Shown here piece after piece: positions 25,645-35,785 of a stretch of DNA of 64,000 nt. Every line of letters begins with the position of its first letter. Position 1 is the first letter of the stretch. Position numbers and translations under genes: made by a program. The stretch lies in contig NZ_LT964739.1 in assembly GCF_900240265.1 (NCBI RefSeq), positions 156,561 to 220,560 on the forward strand, in the 5' to 3' direction. Under the pieces are notes generated by a model, which saw only the letters and a list, made by a program, of their open reading frames with translations, did no database searches and was not told where the DNA came from. The DNA is from Galactobacillus timonensis (GTDB lineage Bacteria > Bacillota_I > Bacilli_A > Erysipelotrichales > Erysipelotrichaceae).

Positions 25645-25859
25645 TCCTTGTCACCATCCCGCTCTTGGAATGCGATCCCGAACAATTCTGCAAACGCTCC
25701 TTTTGGGGGAATGGCGATCCCCCGCTTATCATCGCCAAGAAGAAGCAGAGTATCTCCGGGCTTGATCCCGAAGATATCCCGCGCCTGTTTCGGTATTACG
25801 ATTTGTCCTTTCTCCCCGACGGTAGCCGTCCATGCATATTTCCCTTCCGGTGCTTTCAT
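25641..25859 (-). CDS. AbrB/SpoVT-family regulator
   Basis: 72 residues with a swapped-hairpin AbrB domain: WTATVGEKGQIVIPKQARDI, FGIKPGDTLLLLGDDKRGIA. The C-terminal tail (AFAELFGIAFQERDGDKE) is charged. It is first in a two-gene operon with the glycosyltransferase (4-bp overlap) and likely controls it. Confidence 0.9.
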   Translation of the reverse strand: MKAPEGKYAWTATVGEKGQIVIPKQARDIFGIKPGDTLLLLGDDKRGIAIPPKGAFAELFGIAFQERDGDKE

Positions 25860-26857
25860 TAATATTGCCTCCAGAGTATGATTTGTATAACAAATTATAC
25901 TCTCTTCGCGCGAATATGTGTCAAAAGGAAAAGAGCGGCGGGGATTTCCCCCCCCCCCGTTGCCAAATTGTTATCATAATGTTATCAACGCTGATAACGC
26001 AAAGCAGCAGGCACTCCGAAGAATGTCTGCTGCTTCAAGTAATTCAGAATAATTCAGCACATTTTGAGTCAAAAGCTGCATTATTCCAGCTCAACATCGA
26101 ATCCGCTGCAGGTCACGCAAACAGCGGACATTTGGGGAGACTTCGACGGAACTCAGTGGAACCACTCCGGCGGGAAATTGGTACCGGAGCGACGGCGGTT
26201 TGGAACCAGAAGAAAAGAATAAGCTTATCAATTTTATTGCACTGGTTGCACATGCGATTTGAGTCCGGCAGTAAAGTCCATCAGTTGCATGACGTTTCCC
26301 TGTATTTCTATGTCTTGAGCTTTTTAAAACAGTCTGTTGATGGTGCTGTCTGTCAGGCTCGGGGATCTTTCCTAGTGCTGTATCTCTGACTCATGTGTTC
26401 TTCTTTCAGTCCCTAATCCGTCTTTGGATATTTCTTACGGTGAGGGATACGTAGTTCTTTGAGATATACTCAGCTGCAGCGATTTTTTCCCTGCGGCAGT
26501 TGTCCTTTCTCAATGTACCGTGAAGCCTTCAGAATCTTTCATCCTATTTCTGGCACCTTCGACACTTGATACTACCTTTTCATGAATGGAAAGCCGGATC
26601 ATTGCTCTTTCATACAACTTCTCACTAGATTACCCATTGAATTTTCAGCCACGCCGCTTTGGTACCGTCGCGGTCTCCGTCGAGGCGGTTCCAAAAGTGC
26701 CGACGCTCCGCGTCCGCAAACCCGCCGTTTGCGGGTCATGAACCTGCTACTATTTCGTCCTATTTACGTATCATTATGATACGCTTTTACGTTTCATACA
26801 CCTCATTTAAAAGCTGGTGTACCCAATTTGTACCCATTAGCTGTTAAATGGCATTGA
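25860..26857. other. About 1 kb without an intact gene
   Basis: Contains a run of 11 C near 25948-25958, the palindrome GTTATCAacgcTGATAAC (25981-25998), a hairpin of AGCAGCAG with CTGCTGCT just after it, and the palindrome CGTATCATTATGATACG (26766-26782). Short open stretches with coding-like look (ADIWGDFDGTQWNHSGG near 26125-26175, plus strand) and a tandem GGGTACAAATTGGGTACA on the minus strand near 26835 suggest the ends of lost integrative elements. Nothing is complete enough to name. Confidence 0.45.
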
Positions 26858-29800
26858 CTATGCTGCATTTGCATTAATCTGTTCGATTACTTTCCGGATC
26901 CCCATCCACACATTTAGGTCCGGGAAGATCTCCACGATGCTTCCATGATCTGTGAATGGTGCTTCCTGCAGAACGGACAGATCTTTCATCATCCCATTGT
27001 GAACAATATATTCCACGATCTGATTGACAAAATAGATCTGACGGCTGTCCAGATTCACATCATTCAAATACGCAGAGAATGCTTCCTTTGCCGCATTCAT
27101 ATCAAGGCCGACGATACTGCGGACAAATTCGCCGAGAGGCTTGTCCCCGTATTCCTGTTCGTACTCTTCTCTGGTGCCAACCTCACTCCAGAGCACTTCT
27201 TCCAGAATCTCGACGTCGTTTGCCGTTAATGGCTTGTTGGTTTTCAGCTTCGCAATCGTGATCATGTCCTGATGTGTCCGCACATAGTATTCTGCCTTTG
27301 CTTTATAATTGGCCAGTTCTCCATAATCCAATTCAGATTCATGAACTTCCATATTCAGGATATCGTCCGTAAAACTCGTATCGTAACGCACAGAAGGCGT
27401 GTGTATGTATACCATCAGGCCACGCAGTTCTTCCCGGATCTTTTCAAACTCATCAATCCCGGCATTTTCCAGATAATCTGTATGCAGAATCATACGGATC
27501 AGCTCAGACTTCCCCTGAATTGCCGGTATGTTGGCAATATCCGCCAAGGCTCTCACGTGTTTCATGAGATCCTTCCGGGCTCTTGCATACTTCTCCCCGG
27601 AAAGATAAGCCAGTTCTATTCCGTACATCAGCGCGTCAAAGCGGACGCTACTTGCCGTGTCAGGATCAGGCAGAATCAACGGAACAAGCTCATCCTGGAT
27701 GGTCAATGTGTCTTCATAAGACAGGGATTGATACCCTTCCGGTTCCGAATAAAGATCTACATACTTGATATGCTGCCGGACCGCAAAGTTTTCCCGGTTT
27801 AATTCCGATACCTTTCCGCACATTACTTCAACAAGTTTATCCCGATATGCTTTTAATCTCTGCGTCTGATTTTCCAATGTCTGCAGTTTATATGCGATCT
27901 GAAATTCCAGGTTAAAGACTGCCCCTTGCAATGCGATCTGATTGGCGGATGGTTTTCCCTTGTTCATCCGGAAGAATTCGAAATTCCCGCAGAAATCAAA
28001 GATATAGAATTTGTCTTTATCCTTACCGTCCACAAGTCCCGGGCAGAGCCTTGTCCCACGGCCGATCATCTGCCAGAACTTCGCCTTGCTCATCACCTTC
28101 TTAAAGAACACAAGATTCAGAATCTCCGGTACATCAATACCGGTATCCAGCATATCGACCGAAATGGCAATCTGCGGGAGTTTCCGCGGATCGCTGAACT
28201 CATCAATCGCACTCTGCGCATAATTGATCCGGTTATCAATTACTTTGGCAAAGTCATCCGGCAGATGCGGATATTCCTCATGGAACACCTCAAGGATCTT
28301 CTCTGCATGAGCATGATTTTTGGCAAAGATAATTGTCTTGCCGATCTTTTCCCCGTAATCGATCTTCAGCCCCTGTGTCATCACCGTCTGCAGAACTTTC
28401 CGAATGGTATCTTCGTTAAAGATCCAGGTGTTCAGCGCAGACGAGCCAATAGTTTCCGGAAGATTTCCATCTTCATCAATGAAATCCTTCTCGTATTCCT
28501 CTTTTTCTTCATCCGACAGTTCGTCATAAACAATACCCTGATCAATGAATTTCAGAGTTGTCTCAACGGACTGGAAGTCAACCAGATACCCGTCCTGCAC
28601 AGCTTGTGCCAGCTCATACCCATATGTCGGTACGCCGTTTTCCAGATCAAAGACCTCATAAGTATTCTTGTCAACCTCATCCTTTGGCGTTGCAGTCAGA
28701 CCGACAAGCGGTGCATCGAAGTAATTGAAAATATCCTTGTATTTGTTGTAGATAGAGCGGTGTGCCTCATCGCAGATCACAAGATCAAAATGACCGCAGG
28801 AGAAAATCTTGCCATCTTCATCTTTGGCTTCGTCGATGAGATTAATCATGGTCTGATAGGTAGAGAAGATGCAGTGCGCACCGTAATTGTCTTTCTCTTC
28901 TGTGATATTGCTGCAGGAAAGGTCCGGAAGGAGATTTACAAAGTTCCGTTTTGCCTGCACCACAAGCGAAGTTCTGTCCGCAAGAAAGAGAATGTTGCGG
29001 ATCCATCCGGCATTCATCAGCACTTTACAGAGTGCGATGACGGTTCTTGTCTTGCCAGATCCGGTCGCCATAACAAGCAGCGCCTTTCGGCGATTCTTGT
29101 TATCAAAGCTGTCGCAGACCGCTTTAATCGCGGCTTCCTGATAATATCGCCCTGCAATCTGCTTATCTACTACCACATTTCGTAGGCTTGTCCGCATGGA
29201 CAGCAGGTTAAACCATTTCTCCAAGTCGCGCTTTGACCAGATCGCTGCACACTGTCGCTCCGGATACTGTCCGTCAACTATTCTTGTATCAAAGCCATTC
29301 GTCAGGAATACAACCGGCCTCCGATGATACTGCTGTTCCAGAATATCAGCGTATAGTTTTGCCTGCTGACGCCCCTTGGACACATCCACGCAGGTACGCT
29401 TAGCCTCGATGAGCGCAAGCGGACGATGCGCATCATCATAGAGCACATAGTCCGCATATCCCTTGCCGGAAGCATTCGGCATTCCGTCAAGTTCAACTTC
29501 ATTCAACCAGTCTTTCCCCTCTGTCCAGCCGGCATCCACCAGCATGGAGTCGATGTAAATCTTTCTTGTCTTAAATTCAGAAAGATCCAGCGGCTTTGTG
29601 ACGTAACCCGGTGCCAGCTCTTCCCGGCGTCTGGTCAGCTCTTCTTTAAGCGCCTTGTTCTCTGCGATCAGTACTTTCAGATCAACTTCAGCGACATCTG
29701 ATGCCTTTTCAGAATCTGCTGCAGCTTCAGGAATCTCTGCAGGCTGTCCCAGCAGTGATTCATCATACTTACGTTCCTGATAATTTTCTCCATAGCAATA

Positions 29801-30166
29801 GGAAACAAAGTCCATAAAAAGGAACAGGTTCTTCAGACACAGCTTTGCCTGATCCAGCGTCACCGGTTTTCCGGTATGCGCCACCTGGTTTCCCATACGC
29901 CGGATAAAATCAAGACGCCGCCAAAGACTGTCATCCATCAAATCTTTGAATTCTTCCGTATGCAGGAGTGTAACCAGATTGTCCTGATAGGGCATGACGA
30001 GAGCCTTATCAACGGAATACATCCACTTAATGGCAAATTCCATGGCACGCCGGCAGTTGATAATGCTGGCTGAAGGATCAATCACCGCAATCTTCTCCGC
30101 AGAGATTGCCACTGGTGCAAATGTATGGAATTGTGGTTCTGAATTCAGATAATCAAAGTTTGTCAT
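26858..30166 (-). CDS. hsdR: Type I restriction enzyme, R subunit
   Basis: 1102 residues. An N-terminal helical DUF4145-like region (about 1-130) precedes a coiled coil, the nuclease site (YADYVLYDDAHRPLALIEAK, about 235-255) and the SF2 motor: Walker A MATGSGKTRTVIAL, DEAH in LVICDEAHRS, LTATP, and motif VI QMIGRGTRLCPG. The subunit translocates DNA and cuts it away from unmethylated sites. It ends with the C-terminal HsdM-binding helices. It is last in the Fic-HsdM-HsdS-HsdR operon, 48 bases after hsdS. Stop codon TAG. A long antisense open frame (27926-29185) is a shadow. Confidence 0.96.
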   Translation of the reverse strand: MTNFDYLNSEPQFHTFAPVAISAEKIAVIDPSASIINCRRAMEFAIKWMYSVDKALVMPYQDNLVTLLHTEEFKDLMDDSLWRRLDFIRRMGNQVAHTGKPVTLDQAKLCLKNLFLFMDFVSYCYGENYQERKYDESLLGQPAEIPEAAADSEKASDVAEVDLKVLIAENKALKEELTRRREELAPGYVTKPLDLSEFKTRKIYIDSMLVDAGWTEGKDWLNEVELDGMPNASGKGYADYVLYDDAHRPLALIEAKRTCVDVSKGRQQAKLYADILEQQYHRRPVVFLTNGFDTRIVDGQYPERQCAAIWSKRDLEKWFNLLSMRTSLRNVVVDKQIAGRYYQEAAIKAVCDSFDNKNRRKALLVMATGSGKTRTVIALCKVLMNAGWIRNILFLADRTSLVVQAKRNFVNLLPDLSCSNITEEKDNYGAHCIFSTYQTMINLIDEAKDEDGKIFSCGHFDLVICDEAHRSIYNKYKDIFNYFDAPLVGLTATPKDEVDKNTYEVFDLENGVPTYGYELAQAVQDGYLVDFQSVETTLKFIDQGIVYDELSDEEKEEYEKDFIDEDGNLPETIGSSALNTWIFNEDTIRKVLQTVMTQGLKIDYGEKIGKTIIFAKNHAHAEKILEVFHEEYPHLPDDFAKVIDNRINYAQSAIDEFSDPRKLPQIAISVDMLDTGIDVPEILNLVFFKKVMSKAKFWQMIGRGTRLCPGLVDGKDKDKFYIFDFCGNFEFFRMNKGKPSANQIALQGAVFNLEFQIAYKLQTLENQTQRLKAYRDKLVEVMCGKVSELNRENFAVRQHIKYVDLYSEPEGYQSLSYEDTLTIQDELVPLILPDPDTASSVRFDALMYGIELAYLSGEKYARARKDLMKHVRALADIANIPAIQGKSELIRMILHTDYLENAGIDEFEKIREELRGLMVYIHTPSVRYDTSFTDDILNMEVHESELDYGELANYKAKAEYYVRTHQDMITIAKLKTNKPLTANDVEILEEVLWSEVGTREEYEQEYGDKPLGEFVRSIVGLDMNAAKEAFSAYLNDVNLDSRQIYFVNQIVEYIVHNGMMKDLSVLQEAPFTDHGSIVEIFPDLNVWMGIRKVIEQINANAA

Positions 30167-30214
30167 TCACACCATCTCCTTCCTCTGGTTGTTGCGCTTG
30201 CCAAGTAGCAAATA

Positions 30215-31390
30215 TCATCCGAAATATTTTTGCATCAGACTGTTAAAGAGTAGTTGTGTTTCATCTAACGATTTCTGGACGGCAACTTTTGATTTGTCGA
30301 CTTGTCTGCAGAAATCCTCAAACTCTTCCTGCAAGTGAATCGGCGGCACAATAATCTTTCTTTGCTGAAATGTCTTAAAGTCAATATTATCTGCCGTAAC
30401 TCCTCGAACACCAGCAAGAACATCTAGTTCAATAGCTTTGAAATAGTTCCGTAAAAAGCTTGCAGTGATATTCTCTCCTGGGACAAACGCTTTCATATCT
30501 TGATTAATGGTTACAGGAACAGCGTTTATTGATACAGGAAGATCATGCTTCAAAATACCACTCCTAATAACCATTAATACGGAGCCTTCTGGAACAAGAT
30601 TTGTAGTACTGTTTGCTATTGCCTCTTCTGTAATATGGTCGATACTATCAGTAATAACATCTGACTTCATATCCTTGGGTGAAACCCACGGAATTGAGCC
30701 TTCAAAATACTCGGGGTGGCTTTTAGACGGAGTCCCACCACCATATATTCTTGAACAAACAGCGGTTAATGGATCCGTGTTCCATCCTTTGTCATTACTG
30801 ATTGGATCTCCAAACATCTCGACAAATCGGGCTTTGACAAGTTCATTAAGTGCTTTAAGCACTTTCCTTTTGCCAGTAATGATAGCATCGTTCTTATTCA
30901 GTATCGCTATAATACTCCTCTGCTCATCCACTGTTGGTACCGGAACTTCTAAGGATTTCAGAATAGAAAGATTAATGTTATTTTGCGCAACTCCGCGACC
31001 AATATTATTAACATACGTCTTTTTTGAAAGTAAATAGTAATAAATGTATTCCGGATCGATTGTTCTGCTATCCCTTACAGTCAATCCCGCTATAGCTTGG
31101 TTTGTTGATGCATCAATATCCAAAATGCCTGTTGCTCCCAACGTAGCAAATATTGAGAAAAGAATAGTACCTCTTGGGAGTAACTTAGCAGAAGACTCTT
31201 TTAATCCAGTTTCAGTAATTTTTTCCTCTGTTCCTTTTATATATTTTGAGGATAAATCACTGATTTTAACCCATGGTATTGTTCCATTTTCCCAACACTC
31301 TATTCTCGACCTTGCAGGTGTCCCCCCAGATACCACATCGCATAAATCGCTAAGCTTTTTGTAATCCATTTTCTCACCTACAAATATCAA
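30215..31390 (-). CDS. hsdS: Type I restriction enzyme, S (specificity) subunit
   Basis: 391 residues with two target-recognition domains: first about 8-165 (DVVSGGTPARSRIECWENGT, IPWVKISDLS), second about 205-370 (RIYGGGTPSKSHPEYFEGSI, PWVSPKDMKSD), each followed by a long helix (PTVDEQRSIIAILNKNDAII; PPIHLQEEFEDFCRQVDKSK). It gives the complex its DNA target. It overlaps hsdM by 4 bp at this start; MDYKKL at 31369 is an alternative. More AT-rich than its neighbours, usual for hsdS. No inverted copy is seen nearby, so no sign of phase switching here. Confidence 0.95.
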   Translation of the reverse strand: MIFVGEKMDYKKLSDLCDVVSGGTPARSRIECWENGTIPWVKISDLSSKYIKGTEEKITETGLKESSAKLLPRGTILFSIFATLGATGILDIDASTNQAIAGLTVRDSRTIDPEYIYYYLLSKKTYVNNIGRGVAQNNINLSILKSLEVPVPTVDEQRSIIAILNKNDAIITGKRKVLKALNELVKARFVEMFGDPISNDKGWNTDPLTAVCSRIYGGGTPSKSHPEYFEGSIPWVSPKDMKSDVITDSIDHITEEAIANSTTNLVPEGSVLMVIRSGILKHDLPVSINAVPVTINQDMKAFVPGENITASFLRNYFKAIELDVLAGVRGVTADNIDFKTFQQRKIIVPPIHLQEEFEDFCRQVDKSKVAVQKSLDETQLLFNSLMQKYFG

Positions 31391-32898
31391 TTTGTCTCAT
31401 CAGTCAGCATCTTCTCGAGATCATTCAGATCTTCCGTGATCTCTACTTCCAAACTTCGAATATTAGCCATTATCTCGCTTGTCGGCGGATACTCCACCGG
31501 CTTATATTCAACCTTCTTGTACTTGTTGATGGACAGATCATATCCGTTATCAACAATTTCCTGCTTTGGCACCATGAAGGACTGTTCTGTGCGTTCACGG
31601 TTCATCTCCTGATTCCGATGCTGGTAACGCTCAATAATATCCGGAATGTCGTTTGCTTCGGTCGGCGTTCTCTTATCATCCAGGCTGAAGCCATCCGCCT
31701 TCATATCATAGAACCAGACGTTATCGGTCCCGCCGTGGTTCGTCTTCGTGAAAATCAGGATTCCGGTAGATACACCTGCATACGGTTTAAACACACCGGA
31801 TGGCATGGAGATTACCGCTTCCAGTCTTTGGTTTTCAATCAGCTCTCTGCGGATTGCTTTATGCGCTGTTGAGGACCCAAAAAGTACACCATCCGGAACG
31901 ATGCAGGCACAGCGTCCGCCAACTTTCAGCATCTGGATGAACAAGTCCACAAAGAGCAGCTCCGTCTTTTTTGTCTTACACAGTTTCAGCAGGTCTGTTG
32001 AAACGATGTCATAATCAAGGCTCCCCTTGAAAGGTGGATTAGCCAGAATCAGTGTGTATTTATTCCGGTCAGGATTTTGATCGGAAAGGCTGTCCCGATA
32101 TTCGATATAAGGATTGTCAATGCCATGCGTCATCATGTTCATGGCGCCGATACGCAGCATCGTCCGGTCCATGTCATAGCCATGGAACATATGATTCATG
32201 TAATGGTCTTTTTTCACCCGGTCAAAGAAGATCTCTTCCCTGTGATGTTCCTTTTCATATTCACCCGCCGCCACGAGGAAACCTGATGTGCCACATGCCG
32301 GATCACAGATAATTTCGTCCGGTCCCGGCTGCATCAGCTCGACCATCATTTTGATGATATGTCTCGGTGTCCGGAACTGTCCGTTCACACCGGAATTCGC
32401 CAGTTTGGACAGGAGATATTCATAGACATCGCCGCGGGCATCGGTATCCTTAAGACCGCTCATCTGATGATAAAGGTCATCCATCGCGTCCACAATCTTG
32501 GATAACATCAGCGGTGTTGGGATCTTGAAGATTGCATCCTGCATGTATTTTGCATAGGCACTCGCTTTATTACCATGCAGATCTTTGATGAACGGGAATA
32601 CCATCTCCTGCATGACGGAATACATCTTCTGCGCCGGGAAATCATGAAAAACCGACCACTTGAGCTGCGATCCATCAACAATCCGGTCCCCAATCTTAAC
32701 CTCTCCGGCAAATATGCTTTCATAGGGGAGCCCCAGCATGGCGCTTTCTTTAGCGTGCAGATTATCGCTGTCATCCAGGTCATGAATGAACATAAGGTAT
32801 GTCATCTGCTCAATGACATCCAGCGGATTGGTAAGTCCTCCCGTCCAGAAGATTTCCCATAAACCATCGATTCTGTTTTTTAGTTCGCCTGTAATCAT
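31387..32898 (-). CDS. hsdM: Type I restriction enzyme, M (methyltransferase) subunit
   Basis: 503 residues. The helical N-terminal domain (about 1-150) is followed by the N6-adenine methyltransferase: SAM-binding DPACGTSGFLVAAGEY (about 199-214) and catalytic NPPF in LILANPPFKGSLDYD (about 284-298). The C-terminal part includes FIQMLKVGGRCACIVPDGVL and GVFKPYAGVSTGILIFTKT. It methylates host DNA with HsdS. The ATG follows GGAGGAAGGT, 15 bases after the fic stop. Confidence 0.96.
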   Translation of the reverse strand: MITGELKNRIDGLWEIFWTGGLTNPLDVIEQMTYLMFIHDLDDSDNLHAKESAMLGLPYESIFAGEVKIGDRIVDGSQLKWSVFHDFPAQKMYSVMQEMVFPFIKDLHGNKASAYAKYMQDAIFKIPTPLMLSKIVDAMDDLYHQMSGLKDTDARGDVYEYLLSKLANSGVNGQFRTPRHIIKMMVELMQPGPDEIICDPACGTSGFLVAAGEYEKEHHREEIFFDRVKKDHYMNHMFHGYDMDRTMLRIGAMNMMTHGIDNPYIEYRDSLSDQNPDRNKYTLILANPPFKGSLDYDIVSTDLLKLCKTKKTELLFVDLFIQMLKVGGRCACIVPDGVLFGSSTAHKAIRRELIENQRLEAVISMPSGVFKPYAGVSTGILIFTKTNHGGTDNVWFYDMKADGFSLDDKRTPTEANDIPDIIERYQHRNQEMNRERTEQSFMVPKQEIVDNGYDLSINKYKKVEYKPVEYPPTSEIMANIRSLEVEITEDLNDLEKMLTDETN

Positions 32899-32913
32899 AC
32901 CTTCCTCCCGGGT

Positions 32914-34005
32914 CTACTCTTCGTTATCCCAATTCCAGCGATACTTCGTATAACGACCGCCGCCGATCTTAATAATCTTGTTTTCCTTCTGGAGCTTCGA
33001 AAGCGTTCTCTGTATCGTAGCCTGACCGATATTCGGAAAATCTTTCTGTATCTCCGTCTTTGTAAAAGTCCCGAATTTTTTCTTAAGCATTTCTTCGATG
33101 CGCTCTGGTTTTGAAACTTTTCGTTCTTCCACAAGCTCCGTGCGTTCCATAAACTCACGGTAGGCAGCTGTGATGACGCCAAGCATATAGGTAACAAACG
33201 GCATATAGTCATTGCTTCCTTCATGCCATTCTGCTGAACTTGCCTGCAGTGCATCATAATACCCATCTTTCGTTGTCTCGATCAATTTCTCAATACTGAT
33301 ATACCTGCCTACGTAATATCCATTTTTATATAGCAGAAGAAGTGTAAGCAGTCTGCTCATTCTGCCGTTTCCATCAAGGAACGGATGAATGCACAGAAAA
33401 TCAAGAATGAACATCGGGATCACAAGCAGTGGATCAACCTGTGCATCTGACAAAATCTCCTGATATGCCCTGCACAACCGCTCCATCGCCTCTGGTGTTT
33501 CAAAGGCTGAAACAGGCTGGAATCTCACTTTCCGATTTCCATCTTTATCCACTTCCTCAATCCTGTTTTCGGAAGATTTCCAGCTGCCGCCGATTCTTGT
33601 CTCCTCAAATTTATACATATCGCGGTGGAGCTGCAGTAGCAATGCGGGCTTGATGGGAATGTGTTCATAGTTCTCGTGGATGGTGTTCAGGACATCCCGA
33701 TATCCGGCAATCTCATATTCATCTCTGGAATGCGGCGTCGTCTTATCCAGAACAATTTTCTTCAGCCGCTCATCCGAAGTGTAAATGCCTTCGATTTTGT
33801 TCGAGCTTTCCGTGCTTTGAATTTTTGCAATTTCAACAAGATTCTGCAGAACATCTGCATGCCTGGTCGCAATCAGTTCCTGTCTTCCCTTATACTCATG
33901 AATCGCTGTCAGGTAATTTACAATTTGAGGTGTAAGCAGTTTTGTCCACTTGTTCCGATAGGAGAAATCACGCATATCCCGATCCTCTATTTTGATCATT
34001 TTCAA
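32914..34005 (-). CDS. Fic-family protein with C-terminal winged helix
   Basis: 363 residues. An N-terminal DUF4172-like region carries the inhibitory helix motif (S)xxxE(G) in ESSNKIEGIYTS (about 65-76). The Fic core motif is HPFLDGNGRMSR (about 212-223). The end (about 305-360) is a winged helix: FTKTEIQKDFPNIGQATIQR. It probably transfers AMP to a target and is held off by its own inhibitory helix. It is first in the restriction operon, and its DNA-binding end could act on the palindrome at 34053-34092. Fic genes occur in type I restriction loci elsewhere; their role there is not settled. Confidence 0.92.
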   Translation of the reverse strand: MKMIKIEDRDMRDFSYRNKWTKLLTPQIVNYLTAIHEYKGRQELIATRHADVLQNLVEIAKIQSTESSNKIEGIYTSDERLKKIVLDKTTPHSRDEYEIAGYRDVLNTIHENYEHIPIKPALLLQLHRDMYKFEETRIGGSWKSSENRIEEVDKDGNRKVRFQPVSAFETPEAMERLCRAYQEILSDAQVDPLLVIPMFILDFLCIHPFLDGNGRMSRLLTLLLLYKNGYYVGRYISIEKLIETTKDGYYDALQASSAEWHEGSNDYMPFVTYMLGVITAAYREFMERTELVEERKVSKPERIEEMLKKKFGTFTKTEIQKDFPNIGQATIQRTLSKLQKENKIIKIGGGRYTKYRWNWDNEE

Positions 34006-34052
34006 ACTATTGATGCACTTAACGTATCATATGATGCAATTGAAATCAAGCG

Positions 34053-34092
34053 TTTCAATATGATCATATTTTCATAGATGATCATATTGAAA
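34053..34092. promoter_or_regulatory. Perfect 15-bp inverted repeat upstream of the restriction operon
   Basis: TTTCAATATGATCAT (34053-34067) and ATGATCATATTGAAA (34078-34092) are exact reverse complements with a 10-base centre. A third related half-site, ATGATGCAATTGAAA, lies near 34031-34045 (12 of 15 matching). Together they cover the region 25-90 bases before the fic start. This is a likely operator for the Fic or another regulator. Confidence 0.65.
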
Positions 34093-34194
34093 GGATAATG
34101 ATCAAATTACACCCCTGATATCAGCTCGATATAGAGTATGCCCCTTGCCATTCTACTGGCCTGTCTGAACGGATCTGAGAATGTCAACGCAGAT

Positions 34195-35697
34195 CTACAG
34201 GCTGGCCTCTTTTCTGTATACTTTCGTATCGGCATGGTTTATATTTCGTTCTGACGTTTCTGCTTGCTTCTCCGCAAGTTGTTTCAGAACACTGAGTTTC
34301 TGTGTCCGCGGCTTTGGCTGCTCTATATTTTTCTCATCCTGAGTGATGATTCCATCCCATTTCGCCTGTGCTCTGCGCACCTGCTCCAGCGCTTTCTTCG
34401 CTGCATGGTATTCCTGTTCTGCTTCCCATACACTGGCAAATCCGTTTGCATCCGGAATCAGGAACAGCTGATTTCGACAAAATGTGATCTGACGCTCCAG
34501 CCCATCGATCCGTTCCTGCAGCTCCTTGCATTCCCTGCGATGAAGGATGGATTTCGGCTTATGATCCAGCGCCAGCTGGACCGTTTCTTTCCGTTTCTGC
34601 AGTGCATAGAGCTTGCGGTTGGTTTTGTAAAGCTTCTGATGAACCGATTCAATCCGCATGAATCGAAACTCTGCATCGCGGGAATCCGGGTGCTCGGATT
34701 TCTGCTTTTCGTGCAATTCGAATCCTGTCCTGCTGGAACTTTTTCCTGTCTCACGAACTTCCGGTTCTTCCTTCACGGACTGCATCAGGAGATCCAGAAA
34801 TTCCTTCAGTACAGCGATCGCTCTCCTTAAGATTCCCGCCAAAAGTCCCGGCTGTGGCCCATGTATCTGCACGGATTCTGATACCTTCTGCACCACTTCT
34901 TCCCGCTTGAACGCCGTCACTTCCTCCTGGCTGCCGCCCGCATTCAAAACCTGATCTACCGTCTGGTTCCATTCCTACCGGAGCTGGTTGTCGCTTCGGA
35001 TTTCGTCCTCCTTCGGATTGTTTTTCCCGATCTTCTTTGTGGCAATGTAGGGACCAGATGCATCAAAGATCTGCAGTCTGTCCTCCTCATGCTCCACGAC
35101 CTTGTTGATCAGATCTGTGTACAGCACTTTGACATCATCGAGGAAGTTCCGGTCCTTGAACACGTCTTTTCTTCCGGAGAACCACTTGATGTCATAGATC
35201 TCACCTTTCTTTAGGATCCGGCATCCGGGTCTTATGTTGCCGTCCGCATCCAGAATTTCTTTTTTCGTCCGCACATGCCGGCCTGCTTCGTCGTAAAACA
35301 TGTTCCGGGTTGCCCGCTTCACGTCTGTTTTCTCCAGCGTGTCCCGGTCCGCAAAAACCAGATGGATGTGATAGTTGGTCATGGTCTTGTTATGGTGGAG
35401 CGCCGCCGTGCACTGCACGCCGTATTTCTGGCGGAACGTCTCCGTAAACAGCTGGAGTAGAAGGTCCGGATCTTTTTTCCTGAGACTCTCCGGAAGGGCA
35501 ATGATCAGCTCACGCCCCTCAATGCATTTTCCCGTCTTCTGATTGCTCTTCCAGAAATCATGCTGCGCCTGTTCCGACAGATACTGCCAGAACTCCGGCT
35601 TCACTGTGCTGTACGATGCATATAGATGCTCCTATCTTTTCGGGTTGCTGATGTAGTCGACACGCCCCCGAACGTCGGTCAGGCTACGATACAGAGA
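34195..35697 (-). pseudogene. MobA/MobL-family relaxase with two amber codons
   Basis: Reading on the minus strand: SLYRSLTDVRGRVDYISNPK, R, TAG, EHLYASYSTVKPEFWQYLSE, then the relaxase histidine motif in MTNYHIHLVFADRD, the block NIRPGCRILKKGEIYDIKWF, DEIRSDNQLR, TAG at 34975-34977, EWNQTVDQVLNAGGSQEEV, and a long coiled-coil tail. All pieces share one frame, so only two nonsense codons separate it from an intact gene; Gln (CAG) would fit at least the first. No start codon is seen at the truncated 5' end. A relaxase nicks the transfer origin, so this is the remnant of a mobilizable element. Confidence 0.8.
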
Positions 35698-35772
35698 ACG
35701 CTTGTCGAAGCCCAGAAGAAGCACGACGCGATCATGGATCAGATTGGACTCAACCCCAAGAATTCAGATTGA
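35698..35772 (+). pseudogene. C-terminal stub of an unknown plus-strand gene
   Basis: The plus strand reads TLVEAQKKHDAIMDQIGLNP, KNSD and TGA, followed 14 bases later by a strong plus-strand terminator. The open frame continues left into the relaxase antisense, so the real junction is near 35698. Too short to identify. Confidence 0.35.
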
Positions 35773-35785
35773 TAACCGTGTGATA

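Noticed and set aside
25946..25960. Run of about 11 C as a phase-variation tract
   Set aside because: It is not inside or near the promoter of any recognisable gene; its length may also be uncertain in sequencing.
26720..26760. tRNA-like GGTTCATGACCC segment
   Set aside because: The putative T-stem does not pair properly and no acceptor, D or anticodon arms can be found.
27926..29185. 419-codon plus-strand open frame opposite hsdR
   Set aside because: It lies wholly antisense to conserved HsdR motor motifs, has no family resemblance and no ribosome site. It is a shadow frame.
34031..34108. Short CRISPR-like array of ATGATCAT repeats
   Set aside because: Only two perfect inverted arms and one weaker half-site with 10-base spacing; this is an operator pattern, not direct repeats with unique spacers.
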